From positions 113,345-177,344 of the forward strand of contig NZ_JAFKFW010000014.1 in assembly GCF_017308015.1 (NCBI RefSeq): a stretch of 64,000 nt of DNA, read 5' to 3'. How positions within the stretch are numbered: the first letter of the stretch is position 1; every line of letters starts with the position of its first letter. Source of the DNA: Allobosea sp. (GTDB taxonomy: Bacteria; Pseudomonadota; Alphaproteobacteria; Rhizobiales; Beijerinckiaceae). The translations under genes were made by a program, and so were the position numbers. Below are positions 1 through 6,820 of the stretch, piece after piece. The notes under the pieces were generated by a model that saw only the letters and a program-made list of their open reading frames with translations, was not told the origin of the DNA and ran no database searches.

Positions 1-1
1 A

Positions 2-1453
2 AAACTCGCGGAAACACCAGACGAGGAGGATGTGTCCAGAGACAGGACGATCCCAGAAACGCAGCCGCGAATGCTTCTCGAATATCCGCCCGGCTTGACG
101 GGGCAGTTAGCGTTCGAATTTGGCCGGATGCAGCACTACCACAATCAATCGCTGGCCGTCCTTTGGGCTGTCAGCACAATCGGCGCGTTCGCCCAGCGAT
201 CCTATTTCGTCAAAGGCGCGGCCCTGAACACCTACATCATGGCGCTGGGCTACACTGGCGAGGGCAAGGACCTGCTGGGTTCGGGGCGGACCCGTCTTTT
301 GCGAAACATGGCGGAATTCGACTCGTCGTTGGCACACGTCACGAGCAGCCGCTTTTTCGGTCCCGGCGAGTATAAATCAGGCCCGGCGATGACGAACACC
401 GTGGCCATAGAGGGTCGAACTGCCTCGGTACTCAACGAGGCCTCATTTCTCTTCGAGGGGATGGGCGCGGGCAAGAACGAGCATGCCTCTTCGCTTCGAC
501 ATTCGATACTGTTCCTCAAGACCAAGGCGGGTCAGGACAGCATGATCGACAGCATCGTGTATGCGGACAAAGTTCGCTCCATCCCGCCCGCGCACTCGCC
601 ATCTCTTTCGCTGCTTTGCGAGGGCCAGCCGAGGCGATTTTATCGGGCTCTCGGCGACGCTATGGCCGAGGACGGGCTTCTCAATCGGTTCGAGGTCTTC
701 GACGTGTCGCGCCCGTCACGAGGCGATCTCAACCGCGATCCGTGCGCTCGGTTCAGCGAGAGCCTACTCGCCAAGCTTCGCCCGCTGATTGCGAAGACGG
801 GCAATCCGGTCATCGCCAGTGCATATCCAGTCGCAACTTCAGTTAGCTTCTCTCCTGAGGCCGACAAGCGCTTTTGGAGCTTCTACCAAGACGTGGTGCA
901 TCCTCTGAACCAGCTGGATGATCCGTACAGGTACAATCTCTTTGTGCGAGCCCACGTCACGGCATGGGTTTACGCGGCGATCCTCGCAGTCGCTGACAAC
1001 CCCATTGGTCCGACGATCAGTGGCGAGCACGCGAGGTGGGCGCTGCGGACGATTTACGCCGAACGTCAGGCCCTTCTCCATCGATTTGCCACGGGTGACG
1101 TTGGGACTGGTGAGGACAAGCGCAAGGCCATCGTCATTCGCGCACTGCAAGCCTACGGCAGGTCCAAAAGCAAGAGTATCAATGTGGGCGAGGCACAGCA
1201 TAAGGCCGGCATGGTCCAGCAGTTCTGGCTGAGCCAGAAAGTGGCGGAATACGGCAAGATCGAGTTTGAGCATCCGACCAAAAACAGGCTCGCGCTCATT
1301 GAAGACATCATGCGGGAGCTCGGGCAGGAAGCATCGGTTGAGCGCTGCACACCCGGCCAACTGTATGACGCTGGCGATGGCGTGATGATCGCAGCGCCGC
1401 CGAAAGGCGTAACTTACCGCATCGTCGATTTGAAAAAATACAAGAAGTTCTAA
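2..1453 (+). CDS. DUF3987-type replication/helicase-like protein of a mobile element (5' end cut by window edge)
   Basis: The frame is open to the left edge without a stop, so the gene probably starts outside the window. A GTG at 32 with GAGGAGGA directly against it is too close to be a convincing start. The protein begins with the LEYPPGLTGQLA segment typical of DUF3987 proteins, followed by a Walker A-like GYTGEGKD (residues 73-80 counted from the GTG) and an NEASFLFEGM segment in the place of Walker B. These proteins occur in plasmids, prophages and integrative elements, usually next to or fused to a primase, and are thought to serve element replication. Here it lies at the left of the element part of the window. 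The family call is by eye and moderately sure; the enzymatic role is inferred. Confidence 0.7.
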   Translation, partial: KLAETPDEEDVSRDRTIPETQPRMLLEYPPGLTGQLAFEFGRMQHYHNQSLAVLWAVSTIGAFAQRSYFVKGAALNTYIMALGYTGEGKDLLGSGRTRLLRNMAEFDSSLAHVTSSRFFGPGEYKSGPAMTNTVAIEGRTASVLNEASFLFEGMGAGKNEHASSLRHSILFLKTKAGQDSMIDSIVYADKVRSIPPAHSPSLSLLCEGQPRRFYRALGDAMAEDGLLNRFEVFDVSRPSRGDLNRDPCARFSESLLAKLRPLIAKTGNPVIASAYPVATSVSFSPEADKRFWSFYQDVVHPLNQLDDPYRYNLFVRAHVTAWVYAAILAVADNPIGPTISGEHARWALRTIYAERQALLHRFATGDVGTGEDKRKAIVIRALQAYGRSKSKSINVGEAQHKAGMVQQFWLSQKVAEYGKIEFEHPTKNRLALIEDIMRELGQEASVERCTPGQLYDAGDGVMIAAPPKGVTYRIVDLKKYKKF

Positions 1454-1470
1454 AGGCGCCGAAACCGCGA

Positions 1471-1634
1471 AATGATAATGATTTTCAGGAGAAGATGGAA
1501 TAGTTTTCGTTAAGATCTTAACGGGACTTGCAAGGGTCTGAAATCGCTCTATGTTCCGTTAAGTCTTAATGAAACTCTCCCGTGAGGCTCTCTACAGCCA
1601 TATAGTACCCCTTAATATCTTAACAATTATCATT
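1471..1634. repeat. AT-rich region with three TTAA palindromes and flanking inverted repeats (possible origin or operator)
   Basis: Just downstream of the replication gene, an AT-rich stretch holds three related sites. The first is the perfect 16-bp palindrome CGTTAAGATCTTAACG (1508-1523); the others are CGTTAAGTCTTAATG (1557-1571) and CTTAATATCTTAAC (1611-1624). Centres are about 49 and 54 bp apart. AATGATAAT at 1471-1479 is matched by its exact inverse ATTATCATT at 1626-1634, so the three sites sit inside an inverted pair. This could be an iteron-like origin, a repressor operator set, or transcription termination for the two convergent genes that end here. Confidence 0.5.
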
Positions 1635-1965
1635 TTTGTACATTAACATATTGATTTTGTTTGATTTTCCATTCAGATTTTCGGACCTGAATGGGCCTGA
1701 ATGCCCTGAACGGCGAAAGCGCCTGTTCTGATCCCTCTACTCCTCGCCGCCGACGCGCCGTCCTTCCGTTCCGCTTTCGTGGGCGATGCGTGCAGTTGCT
1801 GATGAACAGGCCGAGCAGGTACTCTATCGTGGTCGACGCCCCGAATTCCTCGGCCAGCAGGGCGAGGCGCTTGTTCCGGTAGGTGCGGCAGCTTCGGCAG
1901 TCGAAGCGCACAACGATCCAAGGATAGAATTCCAGGGTCGTATGAACATCGGGCGGTTCGCTCAC
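1630..1965 (-). CDS. Small hypothetical protein with a CxxC motif, second gene of the LexA-boxed operon
   Basis: This is a 111-residue protein starting with GTG in a GTGA overlap with the upstream 76-residue gene, which indicates translational coupling. The central part has a RFDCRSCRTYR segment, that is a CxxC followed by basic residues, and a later Cys in SNCTH, which together could bind zinc. The C-terminal third is strongly basic, with KRNGRTARRRR. This suggests a small nucleic-acid-binding protein, but no family is recognised. The last residues run into the AT-rich palindrome region, so the true end is less certain than the middle. Confidence 0.5.
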   Translation of the reverse strand: MSEPPDVHTTLEFYPWIVVRFDCRSCRTYRNKRLALLAEEFGASTTIEYLLGLFISNCTHRPRKRNGRTARRRRGVEGSEQALSPFRAFRPIQVRKSEWKIKQNQYVNVQK

Positions 1966-2192
1966 GTTTCCGGATCACAGACGAGCCGAGCCCCTTGCGA
2001 GAATAAGCCCCGCAAGAAGCCCCGTGAAACCGAGCGATCGGCATCGTTCATCAAGACGATGAAGTCATGCGCCAACGCTCGCAGGGCTGCCGCCTCGGAG
2101 CCGTGTTCTTCCATCAGATCGGCAACGAGCCCAGCGACCTCGGCATCTAGCGTGGTGTCTTTTACGGATTGGTCGGCTGGCTGGGCTGACAT
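1962..2192 (-). CDS. Small acidic hypothetical protein under a LexA box
   Basis: This is a 76-residue, acidic, probably all-helical protein (AEVAGLVADLMEEHGSEAAALRALAHDF). It is the first gene of a leftward two-gene operon, with the next gene starting in an overlapping GTGA. GAGG lies about eight bases before the ATG. A perfect alphaproteobacterial SOS box lies 21 bp upstream of the start codon, so the pair is probably repressed by host LexA and induced by DNA damage. Function unknown; regulators or excision helpers of mobile elements are often controlled in this way, but nothing in the protein itself shows that. Confidence 0.55.
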   Translation of the reverse strand: MSAQPADQSVKDTTLDAEVAGLVADLMEEHGSEAAALRALAHDFIVLMNDADRSVSRGFLRGLFSQGARLVCDPET

Positions 2193-2212
2193 GGGTGCGT
2201 CCTCAAAAACTA

Positions 2213-2227
2213 GAACATTAAGAGAAC
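2213..2227 (-). promoter_or_regulatory. LexA (SOS) box of the mobile element
   Basis: On the minus strand the sequence reads GTTC-TCTTAAT-GTTC, a perfect match to the alphaproteobacterial LexA operator GTTC-N7-GTTC. It ends 21 bp before the ATG of the 76-residue gene. A TTGACT (-35 like) lies at 2242-2247 on the same strand, so a bound LexA would cover the downstream promoter half. No suitably spaced -10 is obvious. Confidence 0.65.
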
Positions 2228-2338
2228 AAACCGGGCGATCGAGTCAACAGCCTCCCGACGCAGCTTGCCCTTCCAACTGTGGCAAATAGGCAACTATCGT
2301 CTTACGCTGGCCGTTTTACAACCGATTCGAGGCCTACC

Positions 2339-2710
2339 ATGAAGAAGCTGCTCACCGTTGCCGCTGTGTTCGCCGCGTCGGTTTCCGTCACGATGCAGGT
2401 GCGAGCGGAGACTCTACCAGAGGCGGCAAAACGAATAGCCACTATTTACGAGCGAAGCGGGCACGGCGCTAAGTGCGATGACGCGATACTCTACCCCGGC
2501 GGAAAGCTGTCGACCGCCACTTGCCGGCACCAGAATTCGACCGCGCTATCAGTCTTAGTGGTTGGTACGAAAACAACAAAAGAATCACAGCGGAAGCATC
2601 TCGAGGCGTATTGCGAGACCATCGCTCGCGAGGACAAATCCGCGGCTATCTCTGGCTGGCCGATCGAAGCCGAAAGGTTCGCGGGCTTTTGCAACTATAA
2701 GCCGCGCTGA
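2339..2710 (+). CDS. Small secreted hypothetical protein with four cysteines
   Basis: The ATG at 2339 is chosen because it begins a clear signal peptide: two lysines, then the hydrophobic LLTVAAVFAASVSV, then a likely cleavage at VRA-E. An upstream in-frame ATG at 2279 would put 20 polar residues before the signal. The mature part of about 100 residues has four cysteines (GAKCDD, TATCRHQ, EAYCET, GFCNY), probably two disulfides, consistent with a periplasmic location. The gene stands alone between the LexA-regulated pair and the rightward operon. No family recognised; single small exported proteins of this kind are common as cargo of mobile elements. Confidence 0.55.
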   Translation: MKKLLTVAAVFAASVSVTMQVRAETLPEAAKRIATIYERSGHGAKCDDAILYPGGKLSTATCRHQNSTALSVLVVGTKTTKESQRKHLEAYCETIAREDKSAAISGWPIEAERFAGFCNYKPR

Positions 2711-2876
2711 CAAGCAGGAATTACCGATCATCCGTATAGGTCGCTACGCGGGCGATGCGGCGTGCCCGCACCCATCGCACGGCGACGACGCTCGATCGGC
2801 CTGACGCCCCAAGCAAACGCGCGTGCGCCTACGGTCACGATGCAACGTGCCCTGCGATGGCCAGCGCGCCGCTTCA

Positions 2877-2952
2877 GATTGCGATGGTTTCAATCGAACG
2901 CGGTTGAAGTCATTGGACAATAATGGTTTTCGTTGCAGTAACCTACAAAGCG
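2877..2952 (+). promoter_or_regulatory. Promoter/operator-like module, copy 1 (upstream of the rightward unknown operon)
   Basis: The conserved parts in order are GATTGC-N-AT (2877-2885), TCAATCG (2890-2896), CGGTTGAAGTC (2901-2911), 29 variable bases, and ACCTACAAAGCG (2941-2952). TCAATCG-N4-CGGTTGA is an imperfect dyad. The same blocks with the same spacings occur in reverse orientation at 5891-5966. The module ends 34 bp before the ATG at 2987, as expected for an activator site followed by a core promoter. Its role is inferred from position and the two-copy conservation. Confidence 0.55.
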
Positions 2953-2986
2953 ACTCATGATCCCGCATCGATTTCGAGGCGTGCCC

Positions 2987-3685
2987 ATGACCGATTATTC
3001 GCTCAAACCCAATCCAATGCGGCAGCACGACCCCGCTCAGGACGAGAAGGTCGTCTCCGAGCGAATGCAGCGTGCGGGGTTCGTCACCCGCATGGCCGAG
3101 CTCGACCTGTTCGAGCAGGTGCTCAACAAGGAGCCCGATGCGTCCAAGGTGGCGCAGGCCATGGACGGGCTTACGCTCGACGAGCAGGTCCGGCTTATCG
3201 ATGTGCGGACCGCGATCCGACAGGGTCAGCCGTTGACCGATGCCGACCGCGCATTGATCGACAAGGCAACGCATATAACGGAGCAGGTCTCGAAGAAGCT
3301 GAGCCGGCGAATGTTGCGATCCGTGAAGGACAGCAATGTGCAACTGCTGACGATCATGGCGCACTCGCCGATCTACCCGCATCAGGATCGGATGAAGGCG
3401 CTCAAGCAGCTCGACGATATGCGGGCGGGTGATCCCGCGATGACTCAGGATGAGGTCAACGATATCATCCGCATGCCGTTGGCGAAGGCATACGAGAAGC
3501 TCGCGGAGCTGACCCTGCTAGGGTCCATCACGAAGGAGCAGGCCGCGCAGACGATCCGCGCGCTGGACGCCCGCAATGAGGCTGAGATTCGCGATCTCAA
3601 GAACAAGTTCCTGCCCCAGGGTGTGCCGCCGTTGCCCGCAGGTGCTCTCGCGATGATCCAAGGCGGGCGTCATGGCGCGGCGTAG
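2987..3685 (+). CDS. Hypothetical helical protein, first gene of a four-gene element operon
   Basis: The ATG at 2987 is preferred to the one at 2957 because GAGGCG lies just upstream of it. The 232-residue product is charged, without membrane segments, and looks entirely helical. A central stretch (SKKLSRRMLRSVKDSNVQLLTIMAHSP) could form a helical bundle or coiled coil. The stop overlaps the next gene by 14 bp, and the following genes are also tightly packed, so this is an operon driven by the module at 2877-2952. No family recognised. The context, a mobile element with a phage-type protease further on, suggests an element-specific role such as packaging, replication control or transfer, but nothing in the sequence decides this. 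Confidence 0.6.
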   Translation: MTDYSLKPNPMRQHDPAQDEKVVSERMQRAGFVTRMAELDLFEQVLNKEPDASKVAQAMDGLTLDEQVRLIDVRTAIRQGQPLTDADRALIDKATHITEQVSKKLSRRMLRSVKDSNVQLLTIMAHSPIYPHQDRMKALKQLDDMRAGDPAMTQDEVNDIIRMPLAKAYEKLAELTLLGSITKEQAAQTIRALDARNEAEIRDLKNKFLPQGVPPLPAGALAMIQGGRHGAA

Positions 3686-4133
3686 GGCCACAGAAGCCGA
3701 GATCGCGCGCCTAGGGGAAGCGATGGCCCATGCGATGGGAATCAACCCGTATCGCATGCTCACCCGCTTCTTCAGAATGGAGCCGACGCGTCTCGACATC
3801 ATCAGCGCGCCCATGCCGACCGATGAGGCGCTCTGCGCGGATATCATCATTATTCCCCAAGGTCGGTTTCTCGCGGCAAGCCATATGAAGGCAGGTCCAT
3901 ATGCGATCGACCCAAGCAAGCCCGTGCCCCTTCCGATCCCGCCAGTTACTTACACGCAGGAGGAGGCCGCGCAGAACCTCGGCAGGACCGTGCCACCGTC
4001 AGAGCCTCCCGCGCCGATCGTAGAGTCTGTGACGCCCCCTGCCCCCACTGTGGCAACGGAACCGAAGGCCGAGGACCGGGCCGACATCGAGCGCCTATTC
4101 CACGCAATTCGGATTAGGCACGGATACAGATGA
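3672..4133 (+). CDS. Hypothetical protein with a proline-rich C-terminal linker
   Basis: This is a 153-residue protein whose start lies inside the end of the preceding gene (14-bp overlap) and whose stop overlaps the next start as ATGA. The N-terminal 90 residues look globular (AHAMGINPYRMLTRFFRM). Residues about 105-130 form a proline/alanine-rich linker (PPSEPPAPIVESVTPPAPT), followed by a short charged tail. Such a layout suggests a tethered structural or adaptor protein. No family recognised. Confidence 0.55.
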   Translation: MARRRATEAEIARLGEAMAHAMGINPYRMLTRFFRMEPTRLDIISAPMPTDEALCADIIIIPQGRFLAASHMKAGPYAIDPSKPVPLPIPPVTYTQEEAAQNLGRTVPPSEPPAPIVESVTPPAPTVATEPKAEDRADIERLFHAIRIRHGYR

Positions 4134-4486
4134 GCGTTTTCCGATACTTCTTCCAGCCGCGCCAGTCGCGGAGACCCTCCGCAATCGATTCCGAGATCGC
4201 GGAGCTTCAATCAACCGTCGTCGCCGCCCAGCGCAGGCTGGACAGTGAGCGTGTCCATCCGATGGAGAAGTACTGGCTACGGCAGAGCCTCAAGCGCGCT
4301 CTTGACCGTCACGACCAGCTTGTAGCGCGTCGAGCTAAGCTGGAACGCGAGGAGCATATTGCCAAGGCGATCAGGCCGCGTGGCCCCGATGTCGCCGGCC
4401 ACCCGTATCATCCGATGACGACACGCAAAGCATCCAAGCCACTGCCGCTCGGTGTACCTGCCCCGAATCGGTTCGACTGGGGCTGA
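4130..4486 (+). CDS. Small basic hypothetical protein
   Basis: The 118-residue protein starts in an ATGA overlap with the upstream gene, which indicates translational coupling. A helical central part rich in Arg, Gln and Glu (residues about 20-85) is likely a coiled coil: EIAELQSTVVAAQRRLDSER. The C-terminal end is basic and proline-rich. No membrane segment and no catalytic motif can be seen. Third gene of the rightward operon; function unknown. Confidence 0.55.
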   Translation: MSVFRYFFQPRQSRRPSAIDSEIAELQSTVVAAQRRLDSERVHPMEKYWLRQSLKRALDRHDQLVARRAKLEREEHIAKAIRPRGPDVAGHPYHPMTTRKASKPLPLGVPAPNRFDWG

Positions 4487-4564
4487 CGCTAGCGCCGGCT
4501 TGCACCTCTCATGTGTTCATTGGATGGTCGCCGAGGGATAGCCCGGCTTTGCGATGAGGCGACC

Positions 4565-4870
4565 ATGAACGAGCAGCAGTTCAAGCAGGCGTACCTCGCC
4601 ATGGAGAAGGCGTTCGACTCGTTACAGGGACGCATCGCTGCCATGGAGTTCGTCTCGACCCAGTTGCTCCTAACCCTCGCGGAAGCTCAGCCAGAACCCT
4701 TCGAGTTCATGCAGCAGTTCACCAACGCCGTGCGTGAAAGCTCGCGCAACGCCAAATCCGAGGAACCTGGACACGCCAGCGGGCAGCAAGCAGTCGATGA
4801 CATGCAAGATGCACTTGATGTGTATCTGGCGCAGTTGATCGCCAACGCCGGGCAGCTAAGACGCGGCTAG
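4565..4870 (+). CDS. Small acidic helical hypothetical protein
   Basis: The ATG at 4565 gives a 101-residue acidic helical protein (NEQQFKQAYLAMEKAFDSLQ). It is preferred to the upstream in-frame ATG at 4511, whose 18 extra residues look like non-coding translation. The first half resembles a helical hairpin and the rest is polar. It lies 78 bp after the previous gene and ends 28 bp before the convergent TIR gene. No family recognised. Probably the last gene of the operon that begins at 2987. Confidence 0.5.
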   Translation: MNEQQFKQAYLAMEKAFDSLQGRIAAMEFVSTQLLLTLAEAQPEPFEFMQQFTNAVRESSRNAKSEEPGHASGQQAVDDMQDALDVYLAQLIANAGQLRRG

Positions 4871-4898
4871 TACGGCTCGCGATGCTCCATGTGGCAAG

Positions 4899-5780
4899 TC
4901 AGCCGAATAGTGCCTCCAAGTCGATCTTATAGCCGGCACTTCTGAGTTCGCGGGCGAGTTCGGTACGCCAGCCGTTATCGTCGAGCGAAGTCCATGCGAT
5001 GCCGAGGATGTCGGACGGAAGTTCGATGTCACCGCTTTTCAGCGCGCAAACATTTCCGCGTCCGAGTTTTCCGATGAAATAGCCCAACTCCAGAATGACG
5101 TTCTGCCGGGCTCGTAGCGAGGTCTGCCCGTCTTTCGGCCCGCCGACATCATCGGGAGTGAGCAACACCACCGCGAAACCAACCGCCGAGTTGGCCTCAA
5201 ACTTTTCGATGATGGTTTTCCCTTCGTTGGCCTTTTCATGCAGGATGACGGGATCGAGACCGGCGCGCTGCAAGAAGCGCGCAACGGCTTCACGTGTCGC
5301 CACGTCATGACCATGGACCACAAAGACCTGTTTGGACGGCGGGCCAGCTTTCGCTAGCGGCGCCCCCAAATCGGCGACCGGACTTGCGAACTCGATCTCT
5401 TCGGTCAGGGACTTGATTGCGAGTTCAAGCAGCGCAATTCCGCGTGCTTTTCCTTCATCCAGATACCGCCGAATTTCCAAGCCTTCGTCATACAGGCCGC
5501 GGTTAGCCCAACTTCCCGCGACCGCGATCGGGCCGTTATTCAGTCTCGCAGCCCCGGCATATTGGCGAAACTCTGGTGTGTTTTCGCCGAAAATGGCCCG
5601 GAGAGTGTCTGCTATAGCCACCTCTAACGTCCGTTGAGCGGGAGAATTACGCTCCTGAATTTTATCAACGTCGAAAGCTTCAAGTTCGCTCAAGCGCCGC
5701 GACAGGCGCTGTATGCCTTGCTCCATCTCATCGACGCTGAGTTTGCGGCGTTGCGGCTCAGGAGGTGGACGGCGCGCCAT
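4899..5780 (-). CDS. TIR-like nucleotide-binding protein of the CAP12/Pycsar effector type
   Basis: The ATG at 5780 has AGGA about eight bases upstream and gives 293 residues. Residues 1-149 form an N-terminal helical region of unknown role. From residue 150 the protein shows the hallmarks of the PF10137 TIR-like family: FVVHGHD, a GLDPVILHE segment, VVLLTPDDVG, RARQNVILELGYFIG and a C-terminal SAGYKIDLEAL. Glu 231 in LELGYF is the likely catalytic residue. Relatives act as NAD+-cleaving effectors in anti-phage signalling systems, but here no cyclase gene is adjacent, so the trigger would have to be sensed by its own N-terminal part. A copy of the element's promoter-like module lies about 110 bp upstream. 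Family call strong, immune role inferred. Confidence 0.82.
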   Translation of the reverse strand: MARRPPPEPQRRKLSVDEMEQGIQRLSRRLSELEAFDVDKIQERNSPAQRTLEVAIADTLRAIFGENTPEFRQYAGAARLNNGPIAVAGSWANRGLYDEGLEIRRYLDEGKARGIALLELAIKSLTEEIEFASPVADLGAPLAKAGPPSKQVFVVHGHDVATREAVARFLQRAGLDPVILHEKANEGKTIIEKFEANSAVGFAVVLLTPDDVGGPKDGQTSLRARQNVILELGYFIGKLGRGNVCALKSGDIELPSDILGIAWTSLDDNGWRTELARELRSAGYKIDLEALFG

Positions 5781-5890
5781 GCGAAATGTCCTGAAATGCG
5801 GGAAAGAGCGACTCAATCGCCGATAGATAGCCGAAATACACCCGCAGTTGCAGTGCGCCACGCGACCTAGCGGCCAATCTTATTGTGGAC

Positions 5891-5966
5891 CGCTTTGTAG
5901 GTCGCGCCGCCCCTCTCAGTAAAAATCAAGCGACTTCAACCGGATGCGATTGACGGGATTGCAATC
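5891..5966 (-). promoter_or_regulatory. Promoter/operator-like module, copy 2 (upstream of the CAP12-type TIR gene)
   Basis: Read on the minus strand, GATTGC-N-AT (5966-5958), TCAATCG (5953-5947), CGGTTGAAGTC (5942-5932), 29 variable bases and ACCTACAAAGCG (5902-5891) follow with exactly the spacing of the copy at 2877-2952. The intervening bases differ, which argues for selected sites rather than a recent duplication. It points toward the TIR gene whose start is 110 bp further on. Confidence 0.55.
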
Positions 5967-6014
5967 GACGCAGATCATTGCGACCCAGCTATCACTATGC
6001 CTCGCTTGCGTTTC

Positions 6015-6095
6015 TTATTTTCCAGAGTTTTTCCGCAGATCGGCCTCTTCTTCCTCGGTCGCCTCTAATAGGCAGGTCCCATGTTTTTGGGTCAT
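6015..6095 (-). pseudogene. Remnant of a TIR gene 3' end
   Basis: A 26-codon minus-strand frame ends with ATEEEEADLRKNSGK. Its DNA is clearly similar to the last part of the TIR gene at 8168-9040, which ends TKEEAMADLRKKYWS: both share a TTTTTCCGYAGATCGGCC core followed by CTTCCTC on the plus strand. The similarity stops after about 45 bp. This looks like what is left of a second TIR gene copy, lost by recombination, rather than a functional peptide. Confidence 0.35.
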
Positions 6096-6185
6096 CCCCA
6101 ACGTGGCAACTCGCGCGAGCCTGCCTGAAACTCGAGAGTTCAAAGGCGTCGCTCGGCGTTCACCCGCCAACAAAATGGTGATTAC

Positions 6186-6815
6186 CTAAAGGCTCAGAAT
6201 TAGCTTATCAAGGTCTTTTAAGCCAGAAACGAGGTCAGATATACGGTCGAACTCCGACTTCGGGTCAATCTGTTGTTGTATCTTCACCGTTTTATGGGCG
6301 ATCTCACCACGCACCTTTCCAAAATCGTCCATGTTTGTTAGCCAAGTTGGGTCAATCTGATCTATTCTGATTCCTATCGGCAGGACCAATCTCTTAAAAT
6401 TCTTCTCTCGAATGCCATGATTGTTATCGTGAATTGTATTATATTGCTTGAAGGCGTTCTGTATCGCCTCTTTGATTTCTTCTTTAACTTTCTGCCGGGA
6501 AGTATCAGGGAAAGATGGCTCCAAATCCTCTCCCTCCATATCAAACCCAACGTGGTAGTGCGCGAGCAGGCAGATCAACGAATCCGAGGTTTTCTTCTTG
6601 CTAATCCAGTTGAGCACCGCGGCTTTGGCAACCTGCATAGTCACGTCTTCAAGGAAGGACTCAATCTCAGCGTGAGCTAAGAGACGATATCCTCTAGCCC
6701 GATCAAGCTGTCGCTCTGAGTAGCTTCCTGTAGGCGAGAATGTTGCTGGAAGCATGTTGGCCCGCAATGCCGCGAGCCGACGGCGAAGCTCTCTAAACCG
6801 CATCGAGTTGGCCAT
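6186..6815 (-). CDS. HEPN-domain RNase partner of the DUF262 protein
   Basis: The ATG at 6815, five bases after the DUF262 stop, gives 209 residues; a longer frame would overlap that gene by about 150 bp. The N-terminal FRELRRRLAALRANMLP and the RGYRLLAHAEIESFLED segment resemble the MAE_18760/RiboL-PSP type HEPN proteins. Residues R169 and H174 in RGEIAH form the RX4H motif of catalytic HEPN RNases. HEPN proteins typically cut RNA as toxins or abortive-infection effectors. The tight operon with DUF262 suggests a two-component defence or toxin system in which the DUF262 protein senses or controls. GC content is clearly lower than in the flanking core genes. Subfamily call tentative. Confidence 0.7.
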   Translation of the reverse strand: MANSMRFRELRRRLAALRANMLPATFSPTGSYSERQLDRARGYRLLAHAEIESFLEDVTMQVAKAAVLNWISKKKTSDSLICLLAHYHVGFDMEGEDLEPSFPDTSRQKVKEEIKEAIQNAFKQYNTIHDNNHGIREKNFKRLVLPIGIRIDQIDPTWLTNMDDFGKVRGEIAHKTVKIQQQIDPKSEFDRISDLVSGLKDLDKLILSL

Positions 6816-6820
6816 GATGG

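Larger units (their letters stand above)
5781..6185. other. Gap of about 400 bp with the second promoter module and a TIR-gene remnant
   Basis: No intact gene can be supported here. The stretch holds the leader of the TIR gene (5781-5890), the reverse copy of the promoter-like module (5891-5966), and a short remnant resembling the 3' end of the TIR gene at 8168-9040 (6015-6095). The remaining bases show nothing recognisable. Confidence 0.5.

Noticed and set aside
1508-1624. CtrA-type sites in the TTAA palindromes
   Set aside because: CtrA boxes are TTAA-N7-TTAA; here the spacing is three or four bases.
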